From positions 5,952,001-6,016,000 of the forward strand of contig JYIP02000001.1 of the NCBI GenBank assembly GCA_001051155.2: a stretch of DNA of 64,000 bases, read 5' to 3'. Positions 54,468 to 64,000 of this stretch are shown here, piece after piece. Position 1 is the first letter of the stretch. Each line of letters begins with the position of its first letter. The stretch is from Chrysoporthe austroafricana (lineage: Eukaryota; Ascomycota; Sordariomycetes; Diaporthales; Cryphonectriaceae). The notes below the pieces were generated by a model. That model had not been told where the DNA came from, did not search any database, and worked only from the letters and a program-made list of their open reading frames with translations. The position numbers and the translations under genes were made by a program.

Positions 54468-57400
54468 TCATCTCTCTAATGCGTTTGTTCTCTGCTCCCT
54501 CGCTAGCCCCACCGTCTGTTTCTTGATGCCAATCATTGCCTTAAAGTCTGTGTCGCCCAATGCAGACTCATATGCTCGAGCTCTGGTACATAGAATGTCG
54601 GCATAGTACGCCGGAGTGCACAGGCTGACTGCTTTGGTCGCCCGCCCGAACAGATAGCACACCTTGTGTGTGAACTCCTCAAGACGATTGACGGCCGCTG
54701 TGAAGTCTGGACCCCTGCTTGCCGTGGGTGTTTTGTATGTAGCCCTGAAGATATTATCGCGAAGGACGACATAACGCGCGGGCCGCGCTGTCCCTTGGAT
54801 CGCCTCGTGGGCTGTGAGGAAGAATTCCTAGTACCGTGCCTCAGTGATGCCACGGTCGACTATAGTACCACTTCGTGTGTTGCCGGACTTCACCACATGA
54901 TCTGGATGGGACGGATAGAAGCGGGTAGAGTGCCTCTTGACTGCCACCACAAGGGTGATCTTAAGGTCCTTTCCACCATACATGTCGCTATAAGCGGCCT
55001 CGATCTCGGGCAACTCGCTTCTGATGACTGTCTCATACTGAGATTCGGAGACACCGTCCCGGTAGATAATCAACCGTGTAGGCCGTCGACCTCTCTGCTT
55101 TTCCCACCTAGCCAGTCTTTTCTGCATCTGTAGCTTCAGATTTGTCGCATCTGCGATCTCCTGGCGACGCTTCTGGGTCCAGTAACTGCCGGTCCATTGC
55201 CCCAGGCCCTTGTCAACACTCGTTACCAGCGCCATGTGACTTGGCAGGTTCTCCGAGTCCGCTCCTGTTGGGTGGATTGCATCATAACCGACGACCATTG
55301 TGTCCTCGAATAGCTCGGGTGGGTTTTTCAGCTGGTGATTGATGCCTCCTAGTTTGAGGTTGACCTTGAGAGCCACGTTTGCAGAGTAACCCGGACCACC
55401 TTGCTTCATTTTCGTGCCGATCACACAGACTGTGTGGATTCCGTGCACAACGTCACCAAGGAATTTGATCTTGTTGTACACTGCACTTGTCTGTTGACGT
55501 GAGAGAATGATTAGCGCAAGCCTCGCGCCCCTCGACCTCACTTCTCTGAGCGTCCTGTCGAGGTCTCTGATGAGGCTGGTTTCCCCATAATTCTCAGGGA
55601 CGTGGTGGATGCCTTGCGGCTCACCCAACCTCATGCCCAATCTCGAGGTCTCTCTTTGGAACGTAGTAATGCCGTCGTTGATGTTGGGCTGCGGTTCGAT
55701 GATAATCACGGTCCACCTTTCAGCCTTAGGAGAGTGAAAGCCAACTTTTTGCAAGTTCCAGGATCCATTCATCGTTGTCCGTTCGATTGACTCCGGTCTC
55801 TGGTTGCCTTGTGCACCGTAGCTCAGTGATGGGGCTTCGAGCTCACGACCTTGAACTTTGATCAGCTCGTCTCCGACGGACAGACCGAACCCTCGTAGCG
55901 TTGCATTGGAAGAGCCCAACTGCAACACATCACGACCAGTTTCGTAGATCTTCGTCGCATTGGTTGCAGGGCGCTGGCATGCGAATCTGATCATGGCTGA
56001 TGCATCGTCCTGGCCAAGTTTGGCAGTGCGAAGCTGCCCAAAGTCTACCCAGCACCTCTCCGCAGGGATGTAGTCTGGGTCTTTAGGTGTGCCGCGATTG
56101 ATGAGCGGCAGCTCCGGGTGTCTAAGTATCATCGCGTATTCTAGCCTCAATGGTCAGCTGTCTCGGGGTACGATGGTAGTGGTCGGATGTGCACGAGGGG
56201 AACCCACTGCTCTCGAAGTACTCCTTGACTGTCAAGTCACGCGTTCCGGTATCCGTTTTGACCTTGCAAATTGCCTGCCTCCAGTCCGGAAAGTCTCTCG
56301 TGGTTATGAATCTAACAACCTTTGCATCACCTTGAGATGCTTTCCCTGCGACATCTTGGCGCGAGTCCTTCTCCCGGGCGAAGCCGGCGATGGTTATCCT
56401 GTCGTATGATTCTCCAGCTCCTCCTGGGTGGCTCTGGTCTGTACGAACTGAACTTGAGCGTGGCAGCGCATCGGTGGGTGATCCCTTTTCTCGTGGATAC
56501 TTGTAGAGAACCCTGGTCTTCTGGATGATACCGTGCAGTTTCTGGAGATCCTCAAATCTCCGTTGCTTGTTGTTCCTCCAGAACGTCTTCTCCATCGACG
56601 ACAGCCATCGCCCGAGGTTGATCTTGGGCCGAAAGACTCCATATGTGACGTTGACATTCAACAGAAATTTTCCGGTGGATGGACGCACACTCTGGACGAA
56701 TCCTCTGAGGATCGTCATCATTTTTGAAAATTCGTCTGCCCCCTGCGCCCACACCAAATTTTGGCGCTCCTCTCTGTGGTCCTGGAAATACCTGCCTGTC
56801 CCGAAAACCTTGGTCTTTAGGTCCCGCCGAGGTGAGTGCCCGAGAATGGCTGAAAGCGCCTTGACAAGCCCCTCGGACGGTGAGTTCCCTGCCTTTAGGA
56901 CCTCAAATAACACACCCAGGTCCATTTCTTCCTCAAATTTGAAGCGAACATCGTATTTGCGATCTTCCTTATGAACGGAAGAGGGCGCGAAATGGACTTG
57001 AACAGTGTCGCTGTCGCGGAATACTTGCACTTTCGGCAGCGCCTCGGTGCCCCCGTAGTCCAGACGTTGTTGCAAGACAATGGTCTCCCTGCAGTCAGTC
57101 GCCCACACTTTTCCTGTGACAAGGGCCTTTTCAGCTTCTCTGAATATCGGCTCGACGCGACGGCCTGTGATCTGGTCGTCTGTGTCGTCATCCGACTCAG
57201 CAGGTCGTTGAGACTGTTCTAGCTGCATCTCTCCTCCACCCTGGCTGCTGCGAGTCCCATCAGCATCAGCCGGGCGATCAATGGAATTTCGGCCTCGGCT
57301 GGTATCGACAGCCCCTTGCTGCCCCGCAGTCACCTTTTGCTTCGTCGGGAACACAGCGAAACTGTAACGGTACAGCTTTCTGGGCGGGCCGACTACATCG

Positions 57401-58062
57401 ATATGGAAGTAATTGGCCCAAAGCTCAACTGCTGAGCCACCAGTTCCAAAAGCCGGACGGTAAGGGCGTTGCTTGAGCTGAATCGCCTGCGCATCCTTGG
57501 CAGCAGAATTTTGTCTATATTCGTCGATCTTTCGATCCTCAAGATCTCTGGGCTCGGTAGGCACAGGCCGAGAAGCTCTGAGCCCGTCAGTATATGGGAA
57601 TCCTCATGAACAGAGGGGTTGTCATGCTTACTTCCAGACTTTGGGGGCATAGGAGGAGGTGTTTGAGCCTCCGCGACCGCGAGAGTTTCCATGAAAGTTG
57701 CCGGAGCCTCTGCCACCTGCCGCACTCTGGAAAGACCCTTCGGATCGAAAGCCTCCTCGACCGTTTCTGCACCGGCACATTATCAGCCATGTGGGGGCGT
57801 TAAGCTGAAGAGGAGCGCGACAGTCTTACCGGTTGTATGCATTGTACTGCTCAGCAGGTGCTGGGGGACCACCTTGAAAGTATCCTCCTCGGCCGCCTAG
57901 AGGATTGCCGCCGCCGTACCCTCCCTGACCTTGTCCGCGGCCGCGGTCCTGGCCGCGCCCTCCCGAGCCTGAGAACCCTCGGCCGCCGGGGTGTCTCCTC
58001 CTTCCGCCGGTGGAAGTGTGCTAGTCGTCGCCACCGCCGTTGTCCCGAGGCCAGTCAGACAT
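54468..58062 (-). CDS. Argonaute (QDE-2/SMS-2 type) interrupted by two in-frame TAG codons
   Basis: Four exons (58062-57830, 57766-57632, 57577-56208, 56140-54468) join in frame to 1,137 codons including the final TGA. The order is a Gly/Arg-rich N-terminus (RGQGQGGYGG, GRGSGNFHG), N domain (PYRPAFGTGG, ANYFHIDV), PAZ (TVKEYFES joined to KYAMILRHPELPLINRG across intron 3), MID and PIWI. PIWI catalytic residues are visible: D in VVGYDAIHPTG, E in the QEIADATNL region, D in IYRDGVSES, and a fourth acidic residue in CTPAYYADIL. Two in-frame stops interrupt it: TAG at codon 14 (58021-58023) and TAG at codon 1017 (54828-54830), where a Trp is expected before EFFLTAHEA. The 119 codons after the second TAG remain open and contain the fourth catalytic Asp. 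Argonautes are the slicer effectors of fungal RNA silencing. It may be a pseudogene, a readthrough gene or a sequencing error. Confidence 0.9.
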
Positions 58063-61000
58063 GGCTGCAAGTCAGACTCAAGTACGTAGCAGGTCCTGAG
58101 TGCCGACAGCCGTCTCAACGTTGTGTAGGCGTCAATGGTGTAAGCAGGTCCGCGTCAGGGTGTGGATGTGCAAGTGTGGGAGGGAGTGAGTGTGCGCAAG
58201 CGATGCGGGGGACATCAATGTACGTAGAGACAACTAACTGCGACCGCCCAAAAGAGATGGATGATAATCGTACTCGAACGGTACAGTTAAGCTAGTGAAA
58301 CAAACGATGCCGGTTAATGTGCGTCGAACGAAGATCCCAAAAAGGGGGGGAGGGCGGCTGCATGTGCCTTGTGTGCTTTGTGAGAAGACAACGAGCCCGC
58401 TGACAGAGGCCAGAGGACGTGGAGGGAAACCGGGTCAACAGTGGCTTGGAAGCAAGTGTGCCTTCCGTGGTGTGTTGATGGTGAATAACATTTGCTAGGT
58501 CACAGGTGCGCCTGACCGTGGCGTCCTCTGTGACGTCCCGGCGCGGGTGGTGAGTCGCGAGTTGGACATGCTAGGGAAGGTGAGGTGAGGCGAGATCAGG
58601 AATCGAGGAAGGCGTCGAGGGAACAAATTCTCAAGGCCAAATAGTATTCATCGGGATTCTAAACTAGAATTTCGACGGGGAAACCGGAGAGCCACAGGGC
58701 TCGGCAACATTACGTACTAAGGAAACAAAAAGTGACCTCCGTGAGGACTGAGGCAGGTTCGATTGTACAGGAGAAGGACCGGCAGAGATGACGAGATCAA
58801 TGGTCGATTTTCTCGTACTCCTCGAACAGGCAACCAGAGCAAGGACGACGACCTCACACAGGAAGTCGTAGGATGCTCCAGTGTACGCCTCGGGTCTGTC
58901 CACCGAGGAGAGCGCGCTTCGTGCTCATCATCCTACTACCCGGACGAGTTTGAGCTTGCTCGGATGCTGTAGACTGAAACAGGGAGGCAAGAGTCTACCG
59001 ACGTCAGAGATACACAGCGCTGCGAAAGCATGGGAGGGCCGGTTCGTACCTACCGTGATATTACCGCCTTGACCTTAGGAGCAGCCACACCCACACCCTC
59101 GCTTCATGACTGAATTGGTGCAGTGTTTCTAATGCACCAGAGTCCGTCATACTCGAATAATGCCTTGACAGAGTATCGTTCACGCGGCCTGCTGCTGACA
59201 GCCAACTCCGAACATATGATATCAGATCGCGATCCGGAGATAGCTGGTTGGGCGCGGAGGTCGTCGGACCCCTGCAGAGGAGCCTCCTCCCCGCAAAGCC
59301 AACGACCGTCCTGCGCATCCTGATTGTCCCCGGTGCGCTGATGTCAAGATGTCGAGACGCCTCATCGATCCCGACGCAGTGGAAAGGCCCCATCTATGAT
59401 ATCATCCGAAGTGGATCCCTTAGTCTGGGGTGCTTATCCGGCCCGGGAATCTGGGGGAGGCTCCCGGGAGAGAGGACGGGGCCGGAGAAAAAGGTCCCTG
59501 GCGTACGGCTGATGCAACCGGCGATGCCCCGTACGCGGGGCGCAGCAATGATGTGTGCTTCGGGTCATACGGATCGGACTTGAGACGTCAGTGTGGTCCA
59601 CAAATGCGGGCAAACAGATCGGACGCCAGTCTTCACACGATAGGAACCAGGCAAAGATGTGCACAAAATGAAGTCAGAGCCGTCCTACAGATCGTCGATG
59701 AGGTGTGGCGGAAAGACGGCCAGGCGGCCTCGAGGTACCCCTTTGGCACGAAGTCAGCATGTGGCAGTGAAGGGATCGTCAGTGGGACCTCCTGGGCGTG
59801 CTGGGTAGCCGCATGTGTGAGCTGGGCGGCCCGACTGTGTGGGGACCGTCTTTGTCAGCCTCGCCAGACGCTCGGAGGATGCAGCACGAGGCACGGTGCG
59901 TTGGGTGCGTCGCAGGATGGGGGGCCAGAACACGGCAGAGCTGCCTGTGCCTGCCTGGCCGTCTGGATCTCAGGACCGAGGGCGTGTGTCCCGGAAAAGC
60001 GGTCCTGCTGCGGAAATTGTCGACCTTGGATATCAGTGGCCGGCCATGCGAGAACCGCTCGTGATGATAGGAATGTGATCTGGCAACCATGGCGTCCGGG
60101 CACGCCTCGGCCAGAGATCCCACGATGGTGTCTTGGCAACCGCGCAGGCCTTTAGGTTCATGGCCTCTGGATCCCGTCGCGGGTTGGCGAGGGGGACCGT
60201 AAACTTTATGTGTTAGCTCGAGCCCTGCCGGCAGCCAGCGGGACCAACCATAGATGCCGCCGTCCAAGACCGCTCAAGCGTCTTGTGACCTGCGGGGACC
60301 GCCCAGCTTGAGGATTCCAGCGGAAGACGGCTTGGCGGTGATGGAGGTAGAGAGGTGAGAGGTGAGGGGGACCCTCAGAGCGCGAAATTTGCTCGGTGGC
60401 CCCCCGAGCGCGGCGCCGGCAAGCACGCAAGCAGGCAATACGAGACGGGCGAAAAACAAAAGGATCGTCGGCCTTCTAGAACGGTCGCGGAGGCCGATAG
60501 GATCGTGAGGTTGCACTTGTCGCGAGGAGCGGGGGCGCATGTGCGGGTGCCTGTGCGGGTTCCTGTGCGGGTTCCTCCTCTGCGGGTGCCTGTGCCTGTG
60601 CCTGTCACGATAATTTCCAGCCCCGTTGAAAAGTGTTGAAGCCCAATTATGGACCGGCGCTTATCCGGAACGCCGTCCGTCGGCCCCCCGCCGTGCGCAC
60701 CAGGCCAATCACCACGACGAGTCGTCCCGGCGGCACAGCAGGGCGCCGTGTCCCCGGTTGGCGCGAGAGGACCACTTTTCCGGGCCAGAGAGGTGCGATC
60801 GTGACCGTCTGATAAGGGAATGTGCATTGCCGATCCTGTGTTGTTCCCCGGTGGAGTGAGATTTTGTGTGCGCGCGTGGACGGATGCATTCGCATAGCAC
60901 GCGGATCGCCCGAGTCCAGGCCACCCCCATGCGCGTCGCCATCCGACGACGGCTGCAGCATCATGTATCGGTGAGGCTACACGGCATCGTGATATGCCTC

Positions 61001-62735
61001 GCGCCTCCAGGCAAGACGTGCTTCTCGGTGTGCGGGCGGCACGACACGAGCTGGTCGGGAGGGAAGAGGGTGGGGGGGGGACCACAGTTCTTATGCTCTT
61101 GTGATCCGGTGCCGACACGTCCAGCGGTGCTGTGTGACGAAATGAGGTACTGGGTATCGTGAGGTGTGACGGCGGTGTTCCAGACTCGGGGTGAGAGTGT
61201 CCGTGGGATGCTGTGTCAAGCAGTAATTAGTGCAAATCTCTTTTTAGTTATGGGTCTGGGCCCCCTCCGCGACAGGCCAGCTGCGCGAGAGACAAGTAGC
61301 TCGAGCGAGATCGCTCTCGGGGGGTGGCGTGTTGCCCGAAAATGCATGCAGAGGGCGTGGGTCGGACGAGTTTCGTGTGCTGGCTGTCTTGTAGTAAGAT
61401 AAGTGATGAGTCGGTCGGCGGGCCGGTGTACGGCAGGAAGGTCGACGATGGATGGGACCATTGCGAGAGAGATCGAGATGGACACCCGCCCTCCCAGCAC
61501 CCAGCAGCCAGCAACCCGCTGAAGGGGGGGAACTCTGAGGGGCCCCACGCGCAACCTCGGGGCACCGAGAGGCGTGGAACTCGGTGGACTGTGGGGTTGG
61601 TTCCAGGGGCTTCCTTGTGGTGGGCCCGCCGTGGGTTGGGGGTTGGGAGTTGGAGGGCACGGTGGAGGGGAGACTCGCAGGGCGTTCGCAGCGTGGCCCC
61701 CAGGGGGGGGTTGCACCTCCAGGTCCAGGTCCAGGTCCAGTCCTTCTCTGCGCTTCTCTGCAGCGGTCCTGCGTGCCTCCTGCAGCGCTGCAGCGCCGCC
61801 GCCCCACCTCCCCAAGCCTAGACCGTCCCCCCAAGCTCCCCAGAGACTGTGCAGCGACGTGTGCCCCTCTATTCTTCCGCGAATCAGCCCTCGCCTGGCG
61901 CCCCACCAGGCCGTGTGCCATAGATCGTCGAGCGCCCAGGCAGGGCTGCGAGGCCCTTGGCCCCCCATGACGTGCCTCGTCCTCCCGGCTCGCTGTCGCC
62001 CGCCCGCCAAACTTTGTCGTCCACACGCACACGCACACCTGCGCGCGCGCGCTCGCTGCTCACGATCGATCGCGCTGACAGTCCGTCCTTGGGCTCGGCC
62101 CTGCCCCGTTCTGGTAACCCGGCCCATCCCAACCTGCGCCCGCCGCGCCCCTCGTCTCTCTTTATCCGACGGAGATTGACTGAAATACGGCCTCCCCTTC
62201 TGCCCTCGAGCCGAGGCAGACTCCCTCGATCATGCCACCACCTCCTCTCTGCTCAGTCTTTTCCAGCACGCTCACGCTCACGCTCGCCCCCCTCAGGACC
62301 ACCAGGCCAGGCCACCCCTCCAGACTCCTGTGGACAACCGCCAGGCGACACCACCACCATCGCCATCTCCACCACCATTACCACCGCCACTACCGCCCCG
62401 TCGGCGCCTCTTCTTCTCCTCCTCCTCCTCCTCCACCTCCAGGACGAGGACCGCCAGGGCTCCCAAGGCTTCCAAGACTTCCAAGGCCGCGGCCCTGTCC
62501 TGCCCCCCCGTCCACCTGCTAGGATCAAGGGCTGCTTGCCGCATTCGACGTCGCCCCGGACGGCCACCCCCACGCAAGCCGCCCTGCCACCGTCGACCGC
62601 CGTCGAGTAGCTCGTCGTCCGGTCCCTGCACTAGCGCGCCCAGCCCTGTGCCGCTATCTCCTTTCTCCCTCCAGCCGCTCCCGCCGCCGTTGTCCTTATC
62701 ACGCCGCGCCGCGCCCCTGCGGGAAGCCGCCCACC
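58063..62735. other. 4.7-kb gene-poor region upstream of the glycerol kinase gene
   Basis: No recognisable gene. It includes the Argonaute promoter, a GTGCGGGT/CCTGTG minisatellite (60542-60606), GGTCCA units near 61720-61740 and, from about 62000, pyrimidine-rich DNA that is probably the glycerol kinase leader. Long Arg/Pro-rich open frames on both strands are composition artefacts. Confidence 0.6.
60542..60606. repeat. Degenerate TGCGGGT/TGCCTG minisatellite
   Basis: Repeated units of about 12 bp (GTGCGGGTTCCT and variants), ending in TGTGCC units. Confidence 0.8.
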
Positions 62736-64000
62736 ATGATCACAACCACCACCAACTCCAGGCCCAGGCCAGCCACCGCCATGGCCGACATCCGGGACGC
62801 AAAGAGGCTCCGCCTCGACGAGGAGATCGGCACCATCAGCCTGATCACGCCTGTCGAGGAGAAGCCCGAGGCCATCGCCGTCGAGTTCGTCGAGAACCGC
62901 GACCAGCCCGTCGCAGCCCCCCTCACCCCCGAGCCCGAGGCCGAGGTGCACGACGAGTTCCTCCCGGAGGGCATCAGGGAGACCGAGGACGAGGTGCGCG
63001 AGCACTGGTTCGTCGGCAGCATCGACCAGGGCACCACCTCCTCCCGCTTCCTCATCTTCAACGGCGAGGGCGAGCCCGTTGCGAGCCACCAGATCGAGTT
63101 CGAGAACCACTACCCCGAGTCAGGGTAAGCCTCATCCCCCCTTCCCTCACCCCCTTCCCTCACCCCCTTCCCTCCATCCTGCCCCCGCTCCCTGTACTAC
63201 AGGCCTGGCTGACGCCGTCGTCGCAGGTGGCACGAGCATGACCCGCTTGAGCTGCTCAGCTCCGTCGAGGAGTGCATCGAGGGTGCCATGGCCCAGTTCA
63301 CCGACAAGGGCTTCTCCGCCAAGGACATCCGCTCGATAGGCATCACAAACCAGCGGGAGACGACCGTCGTGTGGGACCGGACTACCGGCGAGCCCCTCTA
63401 CAACGCCGTCGTGTGGCCCGACACCCGCACCACCGCCCTCGTCCGCGAGCTCAAGGGCCGCCCCGGCGCTGCCGACCTTGCCCAGGTCTGCGGCCTGCCC
63501 CTGAGCACCTACCCCAGCAGCGTCAAGCTGATGTGGCTCATCGACAACGTCCCCGCCGTCAGGGAGGCCTACGACGAGAGCCGCTTGGCTTTCGGCACCG
63601 TCGACTCCTGGCTCATCTTCAGGCTGAACGGCGGCGTCGACGCCGAGAACCCGGTCCATGTCACCGACAGCACCAACGCCAGCCGCACCATGTTCATGGA
63701 CCTGCGGTCCATGCAGTACGACGAGAAGCTGCTGTCCTTCTTCGGCATCGACCCCGCCAGGTGCGCGCTGCCCCGCATCGTGCCGTCCTCCGACGCCACC
63801 GCCTTCGGCAAGCTCGCCCGGGGCCCGCTGGCGGGCACCCCCATCGCCGGCTGCCTGGGCGACCAGTCCAGCGCCCTCGTCGGCCAGTGCGGCTTCCAGC
63901 CCGGCCAGGCCAAGAACACCTACGGCACTGGGTCCTTCATCCTGTACAACGTCGGCACCGAGCCCGTCATCTCCAAGTCCGGCCTGCTGGCGACCGTGGC
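62736..64000 (+). CDS. gut1: Glycerol kinase (FGGY family), 3' end outside window
   Basis: Exon 1 is 62736-63124 and exon 2 starts at 63227 and runs off the window. Exon 1 encodes an N-terminal extension of about 90 residues not shared with bacterial glycerol kinases, then HWFVGSIDQGTTSSRFLIF (ATP-binding phosphate 1). Exon 2 has GITNQRETTVVWDR, VWPDTRT, FGTVDSWLIFRL and CLGDQSSALVGQ, all typical of glycerol kinase. The enzyme makes glycerol-3-phosphate from glycerol and ATP, opening glycerol catabolism. The ATG at 62736 (context CCACCATG) is used; a second in-frame ATG (MADIRDAK) 45 bp downstream also has a good context and may be the main start. The intron carries three tandem CCCCCTTCCCTCA units. 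Confidence 0.95.
63136..63174. repeat. 13-bp tandem repeat in glycerol kinase intron 1
   Basis: Three near-perfect tandem copies of a C-rich 13-mer lie in the intron of the glycerol kinase gene. Confidence 0.85.

Noticed and set aside
54808..54832. A tiny intron (GTACTA...CACAG) that would remove the PIWI TAG
   Set aside because: It would be only about 24 nt, below workable fungal intron length, and would delete conserved residues of the FFLTAH region.
61216..62127. A 303-codon minus-strand frame in the region upstream of glycerol kinase
   Set aside because: It is Arg/Gly/Pro-rich, overlaps open frames on the other strand and has no recognisable domain.

Overview
The window is nuclear DNA of a filamentous ascomycete (Pezizomycotina, most likely Sordariomycetes). 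It is GC-rich, its coding genes carry short introns (mostly about 50-250 bp) with GTANGT-type donors and CAG/TAG acceptors, and it holds families typical of this group: an LGD1-type L-galactonate dehydratase, a Yap1/AP-1 bZIP factor, a HeLo-domain protein, a QDE-2/SMS-2-type Argonaute and a Zn(II)2Cys6 regulator. Twenty genes are supported, most rebuilt exon by exon from splice sites and family conservation. No rRNA, tRNA, CRISPR array or intact transposon was seen.

Layout. 1-7.1 kb: gene-free leader, an orphan 484-aa protein (+), then a Zn2Cys6 transcription factor (-) whose first zinc-ligand cysteine depends on a 17-nt microexon. 9.5-13.8 kb: L-galactonate dehydratase (-) and a HeLo-domain/pseudokinase protein (-). 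15-19.7 kb: small membrane protein (+), CMP/dCMP-type deaminase (-) divergent from a DNAJC9-like J-protein (+), and pyrroline-5-carboxylate reductase (+). 20.4-24.8 kb: vacuolar Ca2+/H+ exchanger (-) and telomere-capping Stn1 (+). 24.8-31.1 kb: a 6.3-kb gene-poor stretch rich in simple repeats. 31.1-38.3 kb: STK32/YANK-type kinase (+), BSD-domain protein (+), Tsr2 (-). 41.6-48.8 kb: Yap1-like factor (+), a decayed epimerase remnant, a small Cys/His protein (+) and an unusual aquaporin-family protein (-). 49.9-58.1 kb: Utp14 (-) divergent from mitoribosomal L27 (+), then an Argonaute gene (-) with two in-frame TAG codons. 62.7-64 kb: glycerol kinase (+), running off the window edge.

The genes are mostly unrelated housekeeping and regulatory functions; there is no biosynthetic cluster. 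Ribosome biogenesis is represented by Utp14 and Tsr2, and mitochondrial translation by L27. The items most worth a second look are the Argonaute with two amber codons, the HeLo-pseudokinase (an architecture resembling animal MLKL), the aquaporin-like protein with an altered second NPA box, and the microexon in the Zn2Cys6 factor. Four single N bases, all in or beside homopolymer or low-complexity sequence, mark likely assembly joins.
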